Source: Ischnura elegans (Eukaryota; Arthropoda; Insecta; Odonata; Coenagrionidae). Taken from it: a stretch of DNA of 64,000 bases. Positions 1-11,387 of the stretch are shown piece after piece. The position numbers and the translations under genes are program-made. Position 1 is the first letter of the stretch. Every line of letters begins with the position of its first letter. The stretch is taken from the NCBI RefSeq assembly GCF_921293095.1, contig NC_060257.1, forward strand, positions 93,361,449-93,425,448, in the 5' to 3' direction. The notes beneath the pieces were generated by a model, which saw only the letters and a program-made list of their open reading frames with translations, did no database searches and had not been told where the DNA came from.

Positions 1-2
1 CA

Positions 3-1328
3 TCCTCATCTACAAATAGTCATTTAGATGTGGAATCAATCACTCATAAGGAGTCAGCTGTTCCTTATTCTTGTGTGTTACATAAATTGCCTTTGTCATT
101 TGTCGACATTCGAAAACACCAAGAAACTGATCTCGTTCTAAAGGATATTTTCAATCAGATTAATAATAATTCCTTGAACGACAAAAACTATTTTCTGAAG
201 GGACGGCTATTATGTTATGGGAATTCTAAAATTAAGCGAGGAAGAGCTGTTTTGCCTACGGTCTTGAGGCCTATGATTTTTCAATATTTTCACTGCTCTA
301 GTATGTCTGCTCACTTGGGCATGGCTAAAACTTATGATAAGATTAGCAGACACTTTTGGTGGAAGGATATGAAAAGAGAGGTTTATGACATGGTCAGAAA
401 ATGCCATCTGTGTCAAACTTGTAAACCCAGAAATGCTCCACCTCCTGGCATGCTATCGTCGCACAATCCTTCTGAAGTTTGGGAAAGACTTTATATTGAC
501 TTTGTGGGTCCTTTACCTCTGACTAAAGGTGGACACCAATATGTACTTTCTCTTATTGATGGATTTTCTAAGTTTTGTTTTCTTGAGCCAGTTCGCAAGG
601 CTACGGCCGGTTCGGTTGTTTCAATACTCACTCAAAGAGTGTTTCCAAAATTCGGTTTTCCTAAATATTTGGTTTCTGATAATGCACAAGTTTTCAAATC
701 TCATGCCGTTAAGGAGATGTGTTTGCAACTGGGGGTTAAGCAAATTTTTGTTTCTCCATACTATCCCTGTTCTAATCAGGTAGAGAGATTGCATAGAAAT
801 CTAAAATCTGCACTTGCTATTTTGTGCAATAATGCTCACCATATGTGGGACACTATGCTGGCTGACTTAAATTTTGCCCTGAACACTGCCTTACATGAGA
901 GCAGTGGATATTCTCCTGCCAAAATAATTTTCGGCAGAGAACTTAAGCATCCTTTAATTAATCAGTGGGACATTCCAAAATCTTTATTCGAGAATGATCT
1001 CAGCGATAATGACAGACAAGCCTGCCTGAATCATGTTATTGCTAATTTAAAAAAGGCCAGAAACAGGTATAAAGAATCCTATAATAAATCTCACTCCCAA
1101 ATCACTTTCTGTGTGGGAGATCTTGTTCTCTGCAAGAACCATCCTGTCAGTTCTAAAGGTGAACAGAAAATGGCAAAACTGGAACCTCTGTGGAACGGAC
1201 CTTTCGTCCTTAAAAAGTATCTCTCTCCTGTAACAGTTATTCTGGAAGTTTCTCCTGGGAAAGAGAAAATTTGTCATGTTTCTCATTTAAAGGCATATCA
1301 TGGTGGCATTGCTAATTCCAGTAATTAA
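3..1328 (+). CDS. Ty3/gypsy retrotransposon Pol, integrase end (fossil element)
   Basis: This frame is open from the window edge and holds the integrase end of a Ty3/gypsy Pol polyprotein; the protease, reverse transcriptase and RNase H would lie upstream, outside the window. In order it shows an HHCC zinc-binding region (the HFWWKDM and CHLCQTC motifs near residues 110-130), the integrase core with the usual acidic triad contexts (YIDFVGPL, VSDNAQVF, NQVERLHRNL), and a C-terminal region ending in CHVSHLKAYHGG, typical of insect gypsy elements. No chromodomain was recognised. The visible stretch looks whole, which suggests a fairly young copy. The call to Ty3/gypsy is firm; the clade is not settled. 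Confidence 0.9.
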   Translation, partial: SSSTNSHLDVESITHKESAVPYSCVLHKLPLSFVDIRKHQETDLVLKDIFNQINNNSLNDKNYFLKGRLLCYGNSKIKRGRAVLPTVLRPMIFQYFHCSSMSAHLGMAKTYDKISRHFWWKDMKREVYDMVRKCHLCQTCKPRNAPPPGMLSSHNPSEVWERLYIDFVGPLPLTKGGHQYVLSLIDGFSKFCFLEPVRKATAGSVVSILTQRVFPKFGFPKYLVSDNAQVFKSHAVKEMCLQLGVKQIFVSPYYPCSNQVERLHRNLKSALAILCNNAHHMWDTMLADLNFALNTALHESSGYSPAKIIFGRELKHPLINQWDIPKSLFENDLSDNDRQACLNHVIANLKKARNRYKESYNKSHSQITFCVGDLVLCKNHPVSSKGEQKMAKLEPLWNGPFVLKKYLSPVTVILEVSPGKEKICHVSHLKAYHGGIANSSN

Positions 1329-2423
1329 AAGGAGAGAAATATCATTGATTTTTTTAAAATTTTTTTTTATTTTTCTCAATGAATGCTAATGTTTGCTTTC
1401 TCAAATACTATTTGATGCTTGATTTCGGTGTTGAATTTCTCTTGATTCCTAATAATATTGTTTTGAATAATGAATAATAAGTCTATTTCTATGCTTGTAA
1501 TTGAAATTGTTCTGAAATATTGTATTGTACATGCTTATTCTCACTTTTAAATCACTCATGTTATTTAGTGTCGGTCTACCGTGGTTGTGAGATGGGGTAA
1601 GGTGGAGGATTATGGGTGCTTGGAGGGAGAGGACGGGAGAATAACTTGGGGATAAATCCCCGAGATGGCTCGTTTCCAGATAAGCTGTGGAGGTGGCCCC
1701 AGTTATTAAGATTCAATTGTGTTTTGTGTCACCTTTCCTCCACCAAGACTTTATGGACTTTCTCACAATTGGTGATTTTTGACAGTGATAAGTGTCGTGA
1801 TTTTACAGTGTTCGATATTCTATCGATGGCTGAGTGATTGAATTGATCAGCTGATCTTAAGACTGCCTACTGTGTTTTAGTGTGGCTTTGGCGTTGAGTT
1901 GCGACCTTCATCGCCCGACAAGTATGAACTTTCATCTTGTCGCAACCAGCATGTAGCTCTCATTTCTATTGTTAATTGAAGAGTGAAATTTAGAGTGATT
2001 TCTTTTGTTGATGCAATATGCAGTTCTCATTTTGTTAGCATCGCCTATGATTTTTTTTGACTTTTTTAATTAATACTGAGAGATATATATACACATCTTG
2101 ATTAAATTTAGTCAGTACTTGATCAATAGCTGACATGAATACCATATGCCTTGTAAATTGTTAATAATTATTGGAAAATCGAGGACTTTAGTGCAATCTA
2201 TTGTTGTTTATGTAAATCTTGTTGAATTTTGGAGGATTCTTTATTTGATGATTAATTATGGACTGATAATATTTACAAACATGGAGGGTTTAAAGGGAGA
2301 ATTAATAATGCCAAAGTATATCAATTAAGTGAGACACATATTATGCTGAATATTTTTGCTGCTATTTTGATAACTAATAATTATTTAGTGAATAACCGTA
2401 TTTTTGAATAAACTTGTACTTAA
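1329..2423 (+). other. 3' flank of the gypsy element, with a possible LTR
   Basis: No host gene is seen here. A purine-rich run follows the integrase stop. A second purine-rich stretch near 1592-1612 is followed by a segment of about 155 bases that starts with TG and ends with CA (about 1612-1768), and then by TTGGTGA, which resembles the primer-binding leader of some insect gypsy elements. This could be a short LTR followed by leader sequence. The assignment is tentative because the partner LTR is outside the window. The rest, to 2423, is AT-rich. Confidence 0.3.
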
Positions 2424-5232
2424 TCTATATTATATACAACCCGATGTGTGACAGATACCTCACTCATTGACCACTGACTGATTCACGTATACAAATTCCC
2501 GACCACTTCCGGGCGTGCTGGGAAGACGAAATTTTTACAGGTCGTGGAGAAAAAATATTCATCGGGGGGAAAAGTCCGAAAACTCGAAAATGTCGATCGG
2601 TTTTCGAGATATATCGATTCGAATTAACATTGGAGCCTTATGGGACTAAAACTTTTTCCTTTCATCGCCTACTTGTAAATGTCACGGGAACGTGAAATTT
2701 CACTGACGGAAACAAGATTTTTTGGCCGATTTTTTGATGTGAAACATTTTGCCATATTTTGTTTATAAGTATTTTTTATAATTTTTTAAAATTTCCAATG
2801 CTTTTCTTATGGGCCTATCTTTGGATTTTTTAAAAGCCAACTTATAATCGTTGTAGGAATAAGTCCTTAACTTGTGAGATACAAGATTTTTTGGTTGATT
2901 TTTTGGTGTGGTTGCCTTTGCAATTTTTTGTTTAAAAGTATTTTTTTTAACAATTTCAAATTTCCAATGCTTTTCTTATGGGCTCACTTTGGGAATTTTT
3001 TTGACCGATTTGCAATAATCGTAGGACCAATTCAATTTAATGCAAGACACTAGATTTTTTTCTTAATTTTTTGGCTATCCTTTGATATCCACATGTTAAT
3101 CAAACTTCGAGTAATTAACGATTATGTATTTTCATTGAATTTGCGACTCCTACAACGTTTGGTAACTTACAACACATCCGCCGTGAAGTTTGCATTCCCT
3201 CAACACACGATTTTAAATTTTTCGGAATTTTTTTTTACCACTTCCCGACGTGGTACGGACACCAAATTCAGGTGATTGACGTCTTTCTCGTGCCCCTACG
3301 CGCCGCTACCAGGAGGACGCAGAATATTTAATTTTAACGGGTGACACCGTCGAAAAAGCATGCAAACACTACAGCTACAGAGCCGAAATTTTTATCCAAG
3401 GTAAACGATGCCGCGTTATACAGAACAAGCACTTTAGGTCCCCCGAAAACCCCCTGTGACCCCCCCAAAAAAATAAAAATTACTTAATAAGTCGTATATT
3501 TCGTGTACCATTCATCCCAGTTGTATCGTTTTTATTTATTCGGACTTGGAATTGTGTCGGCTATATTTATGCGTCATGTTAATTTATCCTGCCCCATTTA
3601 CACACCCGCAATAAAACTTCAAATTTTTAAATGTACATTTCTTAACAAAATAGTAGAGGTAAAAAAGGGCTTCCAGGACAAGGACACCTAAAAGCGATTC
3701 TTTTAAACCACTTCCCCATAAAGTACGGCTACGAAATTCACACGAGTAATGCCTTATTACAGCGCCTATGCACCGCTATGTGGAGAACACAGAATTGGTA
3801 ATATAAATGTGAGCACTACGGGAAAATTAATTGTTCCCCTAAAGCTAGATCGCTGGAATTTCTACTGTAGGTAAACAAAGACCTTTTATGCAAGAAAACC
3901 CCTCGAAATTTCAAGTGGCTTCCTATAACACCGGGGAAAAAATTCTTTTTTTTCTGTAAATAGCGTGTTCTTCGGTGTTTTCGCATATTTTAGCAGTAAT
4001 TCCCTTCTCCTATGACTCATCGCTAAGGAATTTATTTCGATGATTTTGACCGTTGTCAGTACACTCAAAAAAACCTGTTAACCCCCGGACCGCCTTCAAA
4101 ACATCGTCATAAGCTAAAATGCCACAATCACGGCTAGCATGCGTCAAGATTCTGCCTCATTATCCCCCGGTAGCATTTGTAAACGATGGGGGATAGCTGG
4201 TAGCACGCATTGCTCTGTGAGGAGTGAAAACCCTGGCGGCGAAGCTGCCCCCGCCCCAGGAACGACGGAGCCATTCCGAGGAGTCAGAGGCGCGGAAAAC
4301 CTCCGAGAACCCTCGGGCGGCAAATCCGCTCCAACACGTGGTGCAGCCGAATGGGTGTCTTACGAGGGGGGAGGGCGCCGGTAACCCTTGGGCGGCAAAG
4401 CCGCCCACAGGCGAGGAACGGCGAAGCCGTTCCGAGGAGTCGACGTCACGGGGGGACACATGTAAACCTTGGGCGGCGAAGCCGCCCAGAGGCAAGGAAC
4501 AGCGAAGCCGTTCCGAGGAGTCGACGTCCCGGGGGGACACATGTAAACCATGGGCGGCGAAGCCGCCCCATAACCAGGAAGCTTACGGGAGGAAGGCGCC
4601 GATAACCCTTGGGCGGCAAAGCCGCCCACAGACGAGGAACGGCGAAGCCGTTCCGAGGAGTCGACGGCTCGGGGGGACACAGTAAACCTTGGGCGGCGAA
4701 GCCGCCCAGAGGCAAGGACCGGCGAAGCCGTTCCGAGGAGTCGACGTCCCGGGGGGACATATGTTAATTTGGGCGGCGAAGCCGCCCCATCACCAGAGAG
4801 CTTACGGGGGGAGGGCGCCGATAACCCTTGGGCGGCGAAGCCGCCCACAGACGAGGAACGGCGAAGCCGTTCCGAGGAGTCGACGGCTCGGGGGGACCCA
4901 GGTGAACCTTGGGCGGCGAAGCCGCCCCAACACGAGGAAGGGCGATGCCGTTCCCAGGAGTCGACCCCTCGGGGGGACTCGGGTGACCCTTGGGCGGCGA
5001 AGCCGCCCTCCCACGATGAACGGCGAAGCCGTTCCGAGGAACTAGCGGGTCTCCGTCAGAGGGCTACCTCGATATCTGGGCGGCGAAGCCGACACCGGAC
5101 GAGGAACGGCGGAGCCGTTCCGAGGAGTCGCGGGCGGGACGGCGAAGCCGTCCGGTGGGGGCAGCCGGCAAAGCCGGGTGCGGGGGGTTTTAGGGGGCGT
5201 AGCCTCCTAACGAGCGCGCGCAGCGCGGCGAG
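2424..5232 (+). mobile_element. Helitron-like non-autonomous element, copy 1
   Basis: The unit starts with TCTATATTATATAC directly after an A and ends with a GC hairpin (CGCGC, loop GCA, GCGCG) followed by GCGAG and a T. A 5' TC, a terminal hairpin close to the 3' end and insertion between A and T are Helitron hallmarks, but the 3' end reads CGAG where the family norm is CTRR. The first 1.8 kb is AT-rich and non-coding; the last 1 kb is a hairpin array. No Rep or helicase is encoded, so the element would depend on a partner. The same unit follows immediately downstream, which is why the boundaries can be seen. A different rolling-circle or unknown class cannot be excluded. Confidence 0.5.
4229..5232. 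repeat. GC-rich mini-hairpin array 1
   Basis: This is a run of short perfect inverted repeats, about 35-40 bases apart, that alternate between GGCGGCGAAGCCGCC and GGAACGGCGAAGCCGTTCC, joined by linkers such as GAGGAGTCGACG and CGGGGGGACAC. The stems differ in their outer bases but stay complementary and all share the core GCGAAGC. Long open frames that cross the array on both strands are low-complexity by-products of the repeat. The array ends with GGGGGCGTAGCCTCC and the element's terminal hairpin. Confidence 0.9.
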
Positions 5233-6085
5233 TCTTCTATATTATATACAACCCGATGTGTGACAGATAGCTCACTCATTCATTCACTCATTCACGTATA
5301 CAAATTCCCGACCACTTCCGGACGTGCTGGGAAGACGAAATTTTTACAGGTCGTGGAGAAAAAATATTCATCGGGGGGAAAAGTCCGAAAACTCGAAAAA
5401 GTCGATCGGTTTTCGAGATATATCGATCCGAATTAACATTGGGGCCTTATGGGACTAAAACATATTCCATTTTTTGCCTACTTAAAAATGTCACGGGAAC
5501 ATGAAATTTCACTGACGGAAACTAGATTTTTTGTTGATTTTTTGATGTGAAACATTTTTGCCATATTTTGATTGAAAGTATTTTTTATAATTTTTTTAAA
5601 TTTCCAATGCTTTTCTTATGGGCCTATCTTTGGATTTTTTTAAAACCAACTTATAATCGTTGTAGGAAAAATTCCTTAACGTATGAGATACTAGATTTTT
5701 TGGTTGATTTTTTAGTGTCGTTTCCTTTGCAATATTTTGATTTAAAGTATTTTTTTTAACTTTTTCAAATTTTCAATGCTTTTCTTATGGGCCGAATTTC
5801 GGAATTTTTTTCACCAATTTGCAATAATCGTAGGACAAATTCACTTAAATGCAAGATACTAGATTTTTTATTCAATTTTTCGGCTATCTTCATGTATCCT
5901 TAAGACGAACGAATTTCGAGTTATTAACGATTATGTATTTCCATTGAAATTGCGACTCCTACAACGTTTGGTAACTTACAATACATCCGCCGTGAAGTTT
6001 GCATTCCCTCAACACACGATTTTAAATTTTTCGGAATTTTTTTCTGCCACTTCCCGACGACATACGGCCACGAAATTAACGTGAG

Positions 6086-6676
6086 TGAGTAACGGCGAAG
6101 CCGCCCTCCCACGATGACCGGCGAAGCCGTTCCGAGGTACAAGAGGGTCTCCGTCACAGGGCTACCTCGATATCTGGGCGGCGAAGCCGACCCCTGACGA
6201 GGAACGGCGAAGCCGTTCCGAGACGCCACGGGTGGGACGGCGAAGCCGTCCGGTGGAGGCGACGGCTCGGGGGGACACAGGTAAACCTTGGGCGGCGAAG
6301 CCGACCACGGGCGAGGAACGGCGAAGCCGTTCCGAGAAGTCGATGGCTCGGGGGGACATAGGAAAACCTCGGGCGGCGAAGCCGCCCCATCAAGAGGAAG
6401 GGCGATGCCGTTACCAGGAGTCGACGCCTCGGGGGGACTCGGGTAACCCATGTGCGGCGAAGCCGCCCTCCCACGATGAACGGCGAAGCCGTTCCGAGGA
6501 ACAAGCGGGTCTCCGTCACAGGGCTACCTCGATATCTGGGCGGCGAAGCCGACCCCTGACGAGGAACGGCGAAGCCGTTCCGAGACGCCGCGGGTGGGAC
6601 GGCGAAGCCGTCCGGTGGGGGCAGCCGGCGAAGCCGGATGCGGGGGGGTTTTAGGGGGCGTAGCCCCCTAACGAGC
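6086..6676. repeat. GC-rich mini-hairpin array 2
   Basis: It has the same hairpin types as array 1, plus GGACGGCGAAGCCGTCC and GCCGGCGAAGCCGG. It ends in the partial element terminus GGGGGCGTAGCCCCC followed by TAACGAGCGC, and there runs straight into an internal piece of the element, so the last hairpin of the true 3' end is missing at this copy. Confidence 0.85.
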
Positions 6677-7926
6677 GCCGAATTTCGGAATTTTTTTCAC
6701 CAATTTGCAATAATCGTAGGACAAATTCACTTAAATGCAAGATACTAGATTTTTTATTCAATTTTTCGGCTATCTTCATGTATCCAAAGGACGAAAGAAT
6801 TTCGAGTTATTAACGATTATGTATTTCCATTGAAATTGCGACTCCTACAACGTTTGGTAACTTACAACACATCCGCCGTGAAGTTTGCATTCCCTCAACA
6901 CACGATTTTAAATTTTTCCGAATTTTTTTTTACCACTTCCCGACGTGGTACGGACACCAAATTCAGGTGATTGACGTCTTCGTCGTGCCCCTACGCGCCG
7001 CTACCAGGAGAACGCAGAATATTTAATTTTAACGGGTGACACCGTCGAAAAAGCATACTTACACTACAGCAACAGAGCCGAAATGTTTATCCAAGGTAAA
7101 CGATGCCGCGTTATACAGAACAAGCACTTTAGGTCCCCCGAAAACCCCCTGTGACCCCCCAAAAAAAAAAAAATTACATAATAAGTCGTATATTTCGTGT
7201 ACCATTCATCTCAGTTGTATCGTTTTTATTGATTCCGAATGGGAATTGTGTCGGCTATATTTACGCGTCATGTTCAATTATCCTGCCGCAATTACACACC
7301 CGCAATAAAATTCAAATTTTTAAATGTACATTTCTTAACAAAATAGTAGAGTAATAAAAGGGCTTCCAGGACAAGGACACCTAAAACCGATTTTTTTTTA
7401 ACCACTTCCCCATAAGGTACGGCTACGAAATTCACATTAGTTATGCCTTATTACAGCTCCTATGCACCGCTATGTGGAGATCACAGAATTGGTAATCTAA
7501 ATGTGAGTAATACGGGAAAATTCATTGTTCCCCTACAGTTAGATCGCTGGAATTTTTACTGTAGGTAGACAAAGACCTTTTATGCAAGAAAACCCCTCGA
7601 AATTTCACGTGGCTTCCTATAAGACCGGGGAAAAAATTCTTCTTTTTCTGTTAATAGCATGTTCTTCGGTGTTTTCGCATATTTTAGCAGTATTTCCCTT
7701 CTCCTATGACTCATCGCTAAGCAATTCATTTGGATGATTGTGACCGTTGTCAGTACACTCATAAAAAAACCCTGGCAACCCCCCGGACCGCCTTCGAAAC
7801 ATCGTCATTAGCTAAAATGCCACAATCACGGCTAGCATGCGTCTACATTCTGCCTCATTATCCCCCGGTAGCCTTTGTAAACGATGGGGGTTAGCTGGTA
7901 GTACGCATTGCTCTGTGAGGAGTGAA

Positions 7927-9360
7927 AACCCTGGCGGCGAAGCTGCCCCCGCCCCAGGAACGACGGAGACATTCCAAGGAGTCAGAGGCGCGGAAAACCT
8001 CCGAGAACCCTCGGGCGGCAAATCCGCTCCAACACGTGGAGCAGCCGAATGGGTGTCTTACGAGGGGGGAGGGCGCCGATAACCCTTGGGCGGCGAAGCC
8101 GCCCAAAGACGAGGAACGGCGAATGCGTTCCGAGGAGTCGACGGTTCGGGGGGACACAGTAAAACTTGGGCGGCGAAGCCGCCCCATCACGCGGATGGGC
8201 GATGCCGTTCCAAGGAGTCGACGCCTCGGGGAGACACGGGTAAACATTGGGCGGCGAAGACGCCCCATCACCAGGAAGCTTACGGGGGGAGGGCGCCGAT
8301 AACCCTTTGGCGGCGAAGCCGCCAACAGACGAGGAACGGCGAAGCCGTCCCGAGGAGTCGACGGCTCGGGGGGACACAGTAAACCTTGGGCGGCGAAGCC
8401 GCCCAGAGGCAAGGACCGGCGAAGCCGTTCCGAGGAGTCGACGCCTCGGGGGAACACGGGTAAACCCTGGGCGGCGAACCCGCCCCATTACGAGGAAGCT
8501 TACGAGGGAGGGCGCCGATAACCCTTGGGCGGCGAAGCCGCCCCCACGCGAGGAACGGCTCAGCCGTTCCGAGGAGGCGATGGCTCGGGGAAATAGGTAA
8601 ACCTTGGGAGGCGAAGCCGCCCCATTACGACGAGATAACCCTTGGGCGGTGAAGCCGCCCACAGGCGAGGAACGGCACAGCCGTTCCGAGTTGTCGAAGG
8701 CGCGGGGGAACACCGGTAAACCTTGGGCGGCGAAGCCGCCCCGCCTCGAGGAAGGGCGATGCCGTTCCCAGGAGTCCACGCCTCTGGGGGACTCGGGTAA
8801 CCCTTGGGCGGCGAAGCCGCCCTAACACGATAAACGGCGAAGCCGTTCCGAGGTGCTAGCTGGTGTCTGTTGGAGGGCTGCCTCAATATATGGGTGGCGA
8901 AGCCGACCCACAACGAGAAACGGCGAAGACGTTCCGAGGAGTCCCGGGTGGGACGGCGAAGCCGTCCGGTGGGGGCGGCGAGGAACGGCGCAGCCGTTCC
9001 GAGTTGTCGCAGTCTCGGGGGAACACCGGTAAACCTTGGGTGGCGAAGCCGCCCCGGCACGAGGAAGGGCGATGCCGTTCCCAGGAGTCCACGCCTAGGT
9101 GGGACTCGGGTAACATTTGTGCGGCGAAGCCGCCCTCACACGATGAACGCCGAAGCCGTTCCGAGGAACCAGCTGCTGTCTGTCGGAGGGCTGCCTAAAT
9201 ATATGGGCGGCGAAGACGACCCCTTGGCGAGGAACGGCGAAGCCGTTTTGAGTAGTCGCGGGGTGGACGGCGAAGCCGTCCGGCGGGGGCAGCCGGCGAA
9301 GCCGGATGCGGGGGGTTTTAGGGGGCGTAGCCCCCTAACGAGCGCGCGCAGCGCGGCGAG
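7927..9360. repeat. GC-rich mini-hairpin array 3
   Basis: This is the longest of the three arrays. The hairpins are as in array 1, with more linker variation and several decayed stems such as GGGCGATGCC. It ends with the complete terminal set: a GCCGGC hairpin, a GGGGGC-GTA-GCCCCC hairpin and the CGCGC-GCA-GCGCG hairpin. Confidence 0.9.
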
Positions 9361-9828
9361 TGATTAAATAATATGGGATATATATTTTGTTGGTCGACCC
9401 TAACTTTCTCTTGGGTTGCAATATGAATTTTGGGTAGAAGTTAAAACCCATTTTTGTCAATCGTTGATTTTTGATAAGGTGGTTGAACCCAACTAATGGG
9501 ACAACCCAGGGTTCTCATGAACCCAACTGCTTTACCAACCCAATCTTGCCCATTTACTAAGTGGTTGGTTATTGTATTGCCTTACTTGGTTTTAAAACCA
9601 CAAAATATCTCTGATGAGAGAAGGAACATTTGAGTTTGGTAAAGATATCCTGGTGTTATACCAATAAAAATCTTCCCAGTTCCTTCTAGTCGCTGATGAT
9701 AATTATTTGTAATTTTGATTCACTGTACACCGAAACAAGCATCACATTATGACATGTTGATTATTAATTTTATTTTCTTGCTATGTAATACTAAATAATT
9801 TACTCTATATCATTCAGCATTATTTCTT
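9361..9828. other. Non-coding stretch rich in ACCCAA/TTGGGT
   Basis: No gene is seen. The first 240 bases carry AACCCAA or its complement about eight times in both orientations, as in the subterminal repeats of some DNA transposons, but no terminal repeat pair was found. Confidence 0.4.
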
Positions 9829-11194
9829 GTCTCACTCTTGTAATTATGTCATGTTACTCACTCAAGAATTCTGTTGAATTCCAAACATCACTCTTGAAGT
9901 TATCATTTACAGAGTGATAAAATGTATGTTCTTGTTAAAACTATTTTTGAGTGATATTTCTTGAAAACTGTTATCTCAATCAATAAACTTTTCAATATTC
10001 AGTTCAATTCTAACCACTGAATAATGGTTTTTGTGAAATTCATGGGGGTTAAACAGTGGGGGTTCATCCAGTGAAAACCAGTGGACCTGTGATGCCTCGA
10101 TAAGTTTTCTAGGCATTAATCAGTTCTTGGTGGACGTGTCTTGGTCCCCAAGTTCAAGCAATTTTTGTGGTCATTTTCCCACAGAGGATGTGGCATTTTT
10201 TAGTGTCCCCCCCCCCAAAATTTCTGGTACCCCCCCCCCCCCAGAAATTCCTCGAACTTCCTCGAACTTCCTCCGAACTTATCCGCAGAACTTTTCCCGC
10301 TAAGGATTTTTCGCGCTAAGGTTTTTCGCGCAAAGGATTTTCGCGCAAATTCCTGTCTCTGGAAAATCCTGTCTCTGAAAATCCTGTCTCTGGAAACCCT
10401 GCCTCTGGAAACTCAGCCTCTGGAAACAGCCTCTGAAACAGCCTCCGAAACAGCCTCCGAACCAGCCTACCTGCAATGCAAGACTTATATAGGACTACTG
10501 CGGAGAAATACTTCTCCTTGGCAAGCAAGGGGAAATCGGTGCTAAGGCCTTAGTATTGTACTTGGAGTGAGAAGTTTTACCATTGTCCTATCAAAACTCT
10601 CTCTCCCTCCAACACCTCACCCCAGTATCTCCCTCCCCTCCATGTGTTCCAATGAACTGATTCCTCTGATGTCTCCAACCCAGAAGTTGAGGGGAAAATT
10701 CTGGGTGCTGTGCGGTTGTCTCAAAACCAGGGAAGGCTGATTTTGTGGAGCGGCCGTGCTATGCAGAGTGGCGCCGTAGTTGAATTCGCCTGCCTACCCC
10801 TCCACTCCCTGGAAGAATCCCTCCCCTCTCATCCTGTCTTGTCCTGCTTAGGCAAGGCTCTTTTTCTGATCGTGACCTGCTGGGAGTCACATGTCTTGTG
10901 AGGCATGAGATTTTTTAGAGCAATTTTCTGCTGGTATTTAGCTGGTAATGTTTCCTTTGGGATCATGAATTTACTATCATTGTTTTCTGTAATACTTCTG
11001 ATTTTTTGAATACTCTACTTTGAATAGATATCGTACGGTAATAACTCGTAAATTGTTTTTGGCTACCTTTTTCTTGTGAGCTGTTTTTCTTGTTTGTGGA
11101 GTCTTTTTCCCTGATCCAGCATGTGACCGACGGTTGGAGTATTTCCCTTGTCTGGACTTACGTGTAAATTCAACCAGATTTTACGACGTAACGT
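9829..11194 (+). repeat. 1.35-kb dispersed repeat, copy 1
   Basis: This stretch is closely similar to 15607-16928 from ATTATTTCTTGTCTCACTC to TTACGACGTAACGT. It contains poly-C runs, an imperfect minisatellite of CTGTCTCTGGAAA-like units (about 10340-10465) and a TATA-like ACTTATATAGGACT. No protein is recognised in it. It could be a solo LTR or another non-autonomous unit; the ends do not show clear TG..CA. Confidence 0.75.
10340..10465 (+). repeat. Minisatellite of about 15-17 bases
   Basis: Units of the type CTGTCTCTGGAAAAT, drifting into GCCTCTGAAACA, repeat about eight times. The matching part of the second copy (about 16105-16165) has fewer and different units, so this part of the repeat has changed since the copies separated. 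Confidence 0.7.
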
Positions 11195-11293
11195 TTCAAT
11201 GCAACGCGATAAAAAAGAAACCATTCTGGTATTATACACAATAAAAAATATTGATTGTATGAAAAAAATATTGTTTTAGCGGGCTTCATAATA

Positions 11294-11373
11294 GACGACG
11301 ATATATCGTCGTTGGCACTTCTGGCGCATTCTGCAAACGACGATATATCGTTGCGTGGCACTCAAAGGGTTAA
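11294..11373. repeat. Palindromes ending at a TTAA site
   Basis: GACGACGATATATCGTCGTT is a near-perfect palindrome; a second ACGATATATCGT follows about 45 bases on, and the block closes with GGCACTCAAAGGG and TTAA. A similar plan is seen at 54852-54932. This looks like one end of a piggyBac-type MITE; the other end was not found. Confidence 0.4.
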
Positions 11374-11387
11374 TGTAAAAAAGAATT

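Larger units (their letters stand above)
5236..9360 (+). mobile_element. Helitron-like non-autonomous element, copy 2 (rearranged)
   Basis: It starts with the same TCTATATTATATAC three bases after the end of copy 1 and closes at 9360 with the same 20-base terminus. 5236-6060 matches the start of copy 1. A hairpin array then intervenes (6086-6676), and from 6680 the sequence resumes the copy 1 order, including a second version of 5792-6060, up to a final array. So the copy contains an internal duplication of roughly 0.9 kb with an extra array and 3' terminus. No coding sequence is seen. Confidence 0.5.

Noticed and set aside
4229-9360. Bacterial REP/ERIC-type palindromes or contamination with bacterial DNA.
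   Set aside because: The arrays lie inside a repeated element whose other half is AT-rich eukaryotic-type DNA, with both copies embedded among insect-type transposons.
4229-9360. CRISPR array.
   Set aside because: Linkers between repeats are themselves repeated rather than unique spacers, and there are no cas genes.
4139-9367. Many long open frames on both strands through the GC-rich arrays (arginine-, proline- and glycine-rich proteins).
   Set aside because: They follow from the stop-poor repeat unit in all frames, overlap each other, and show no domain; the same unit is open in several frames at once.
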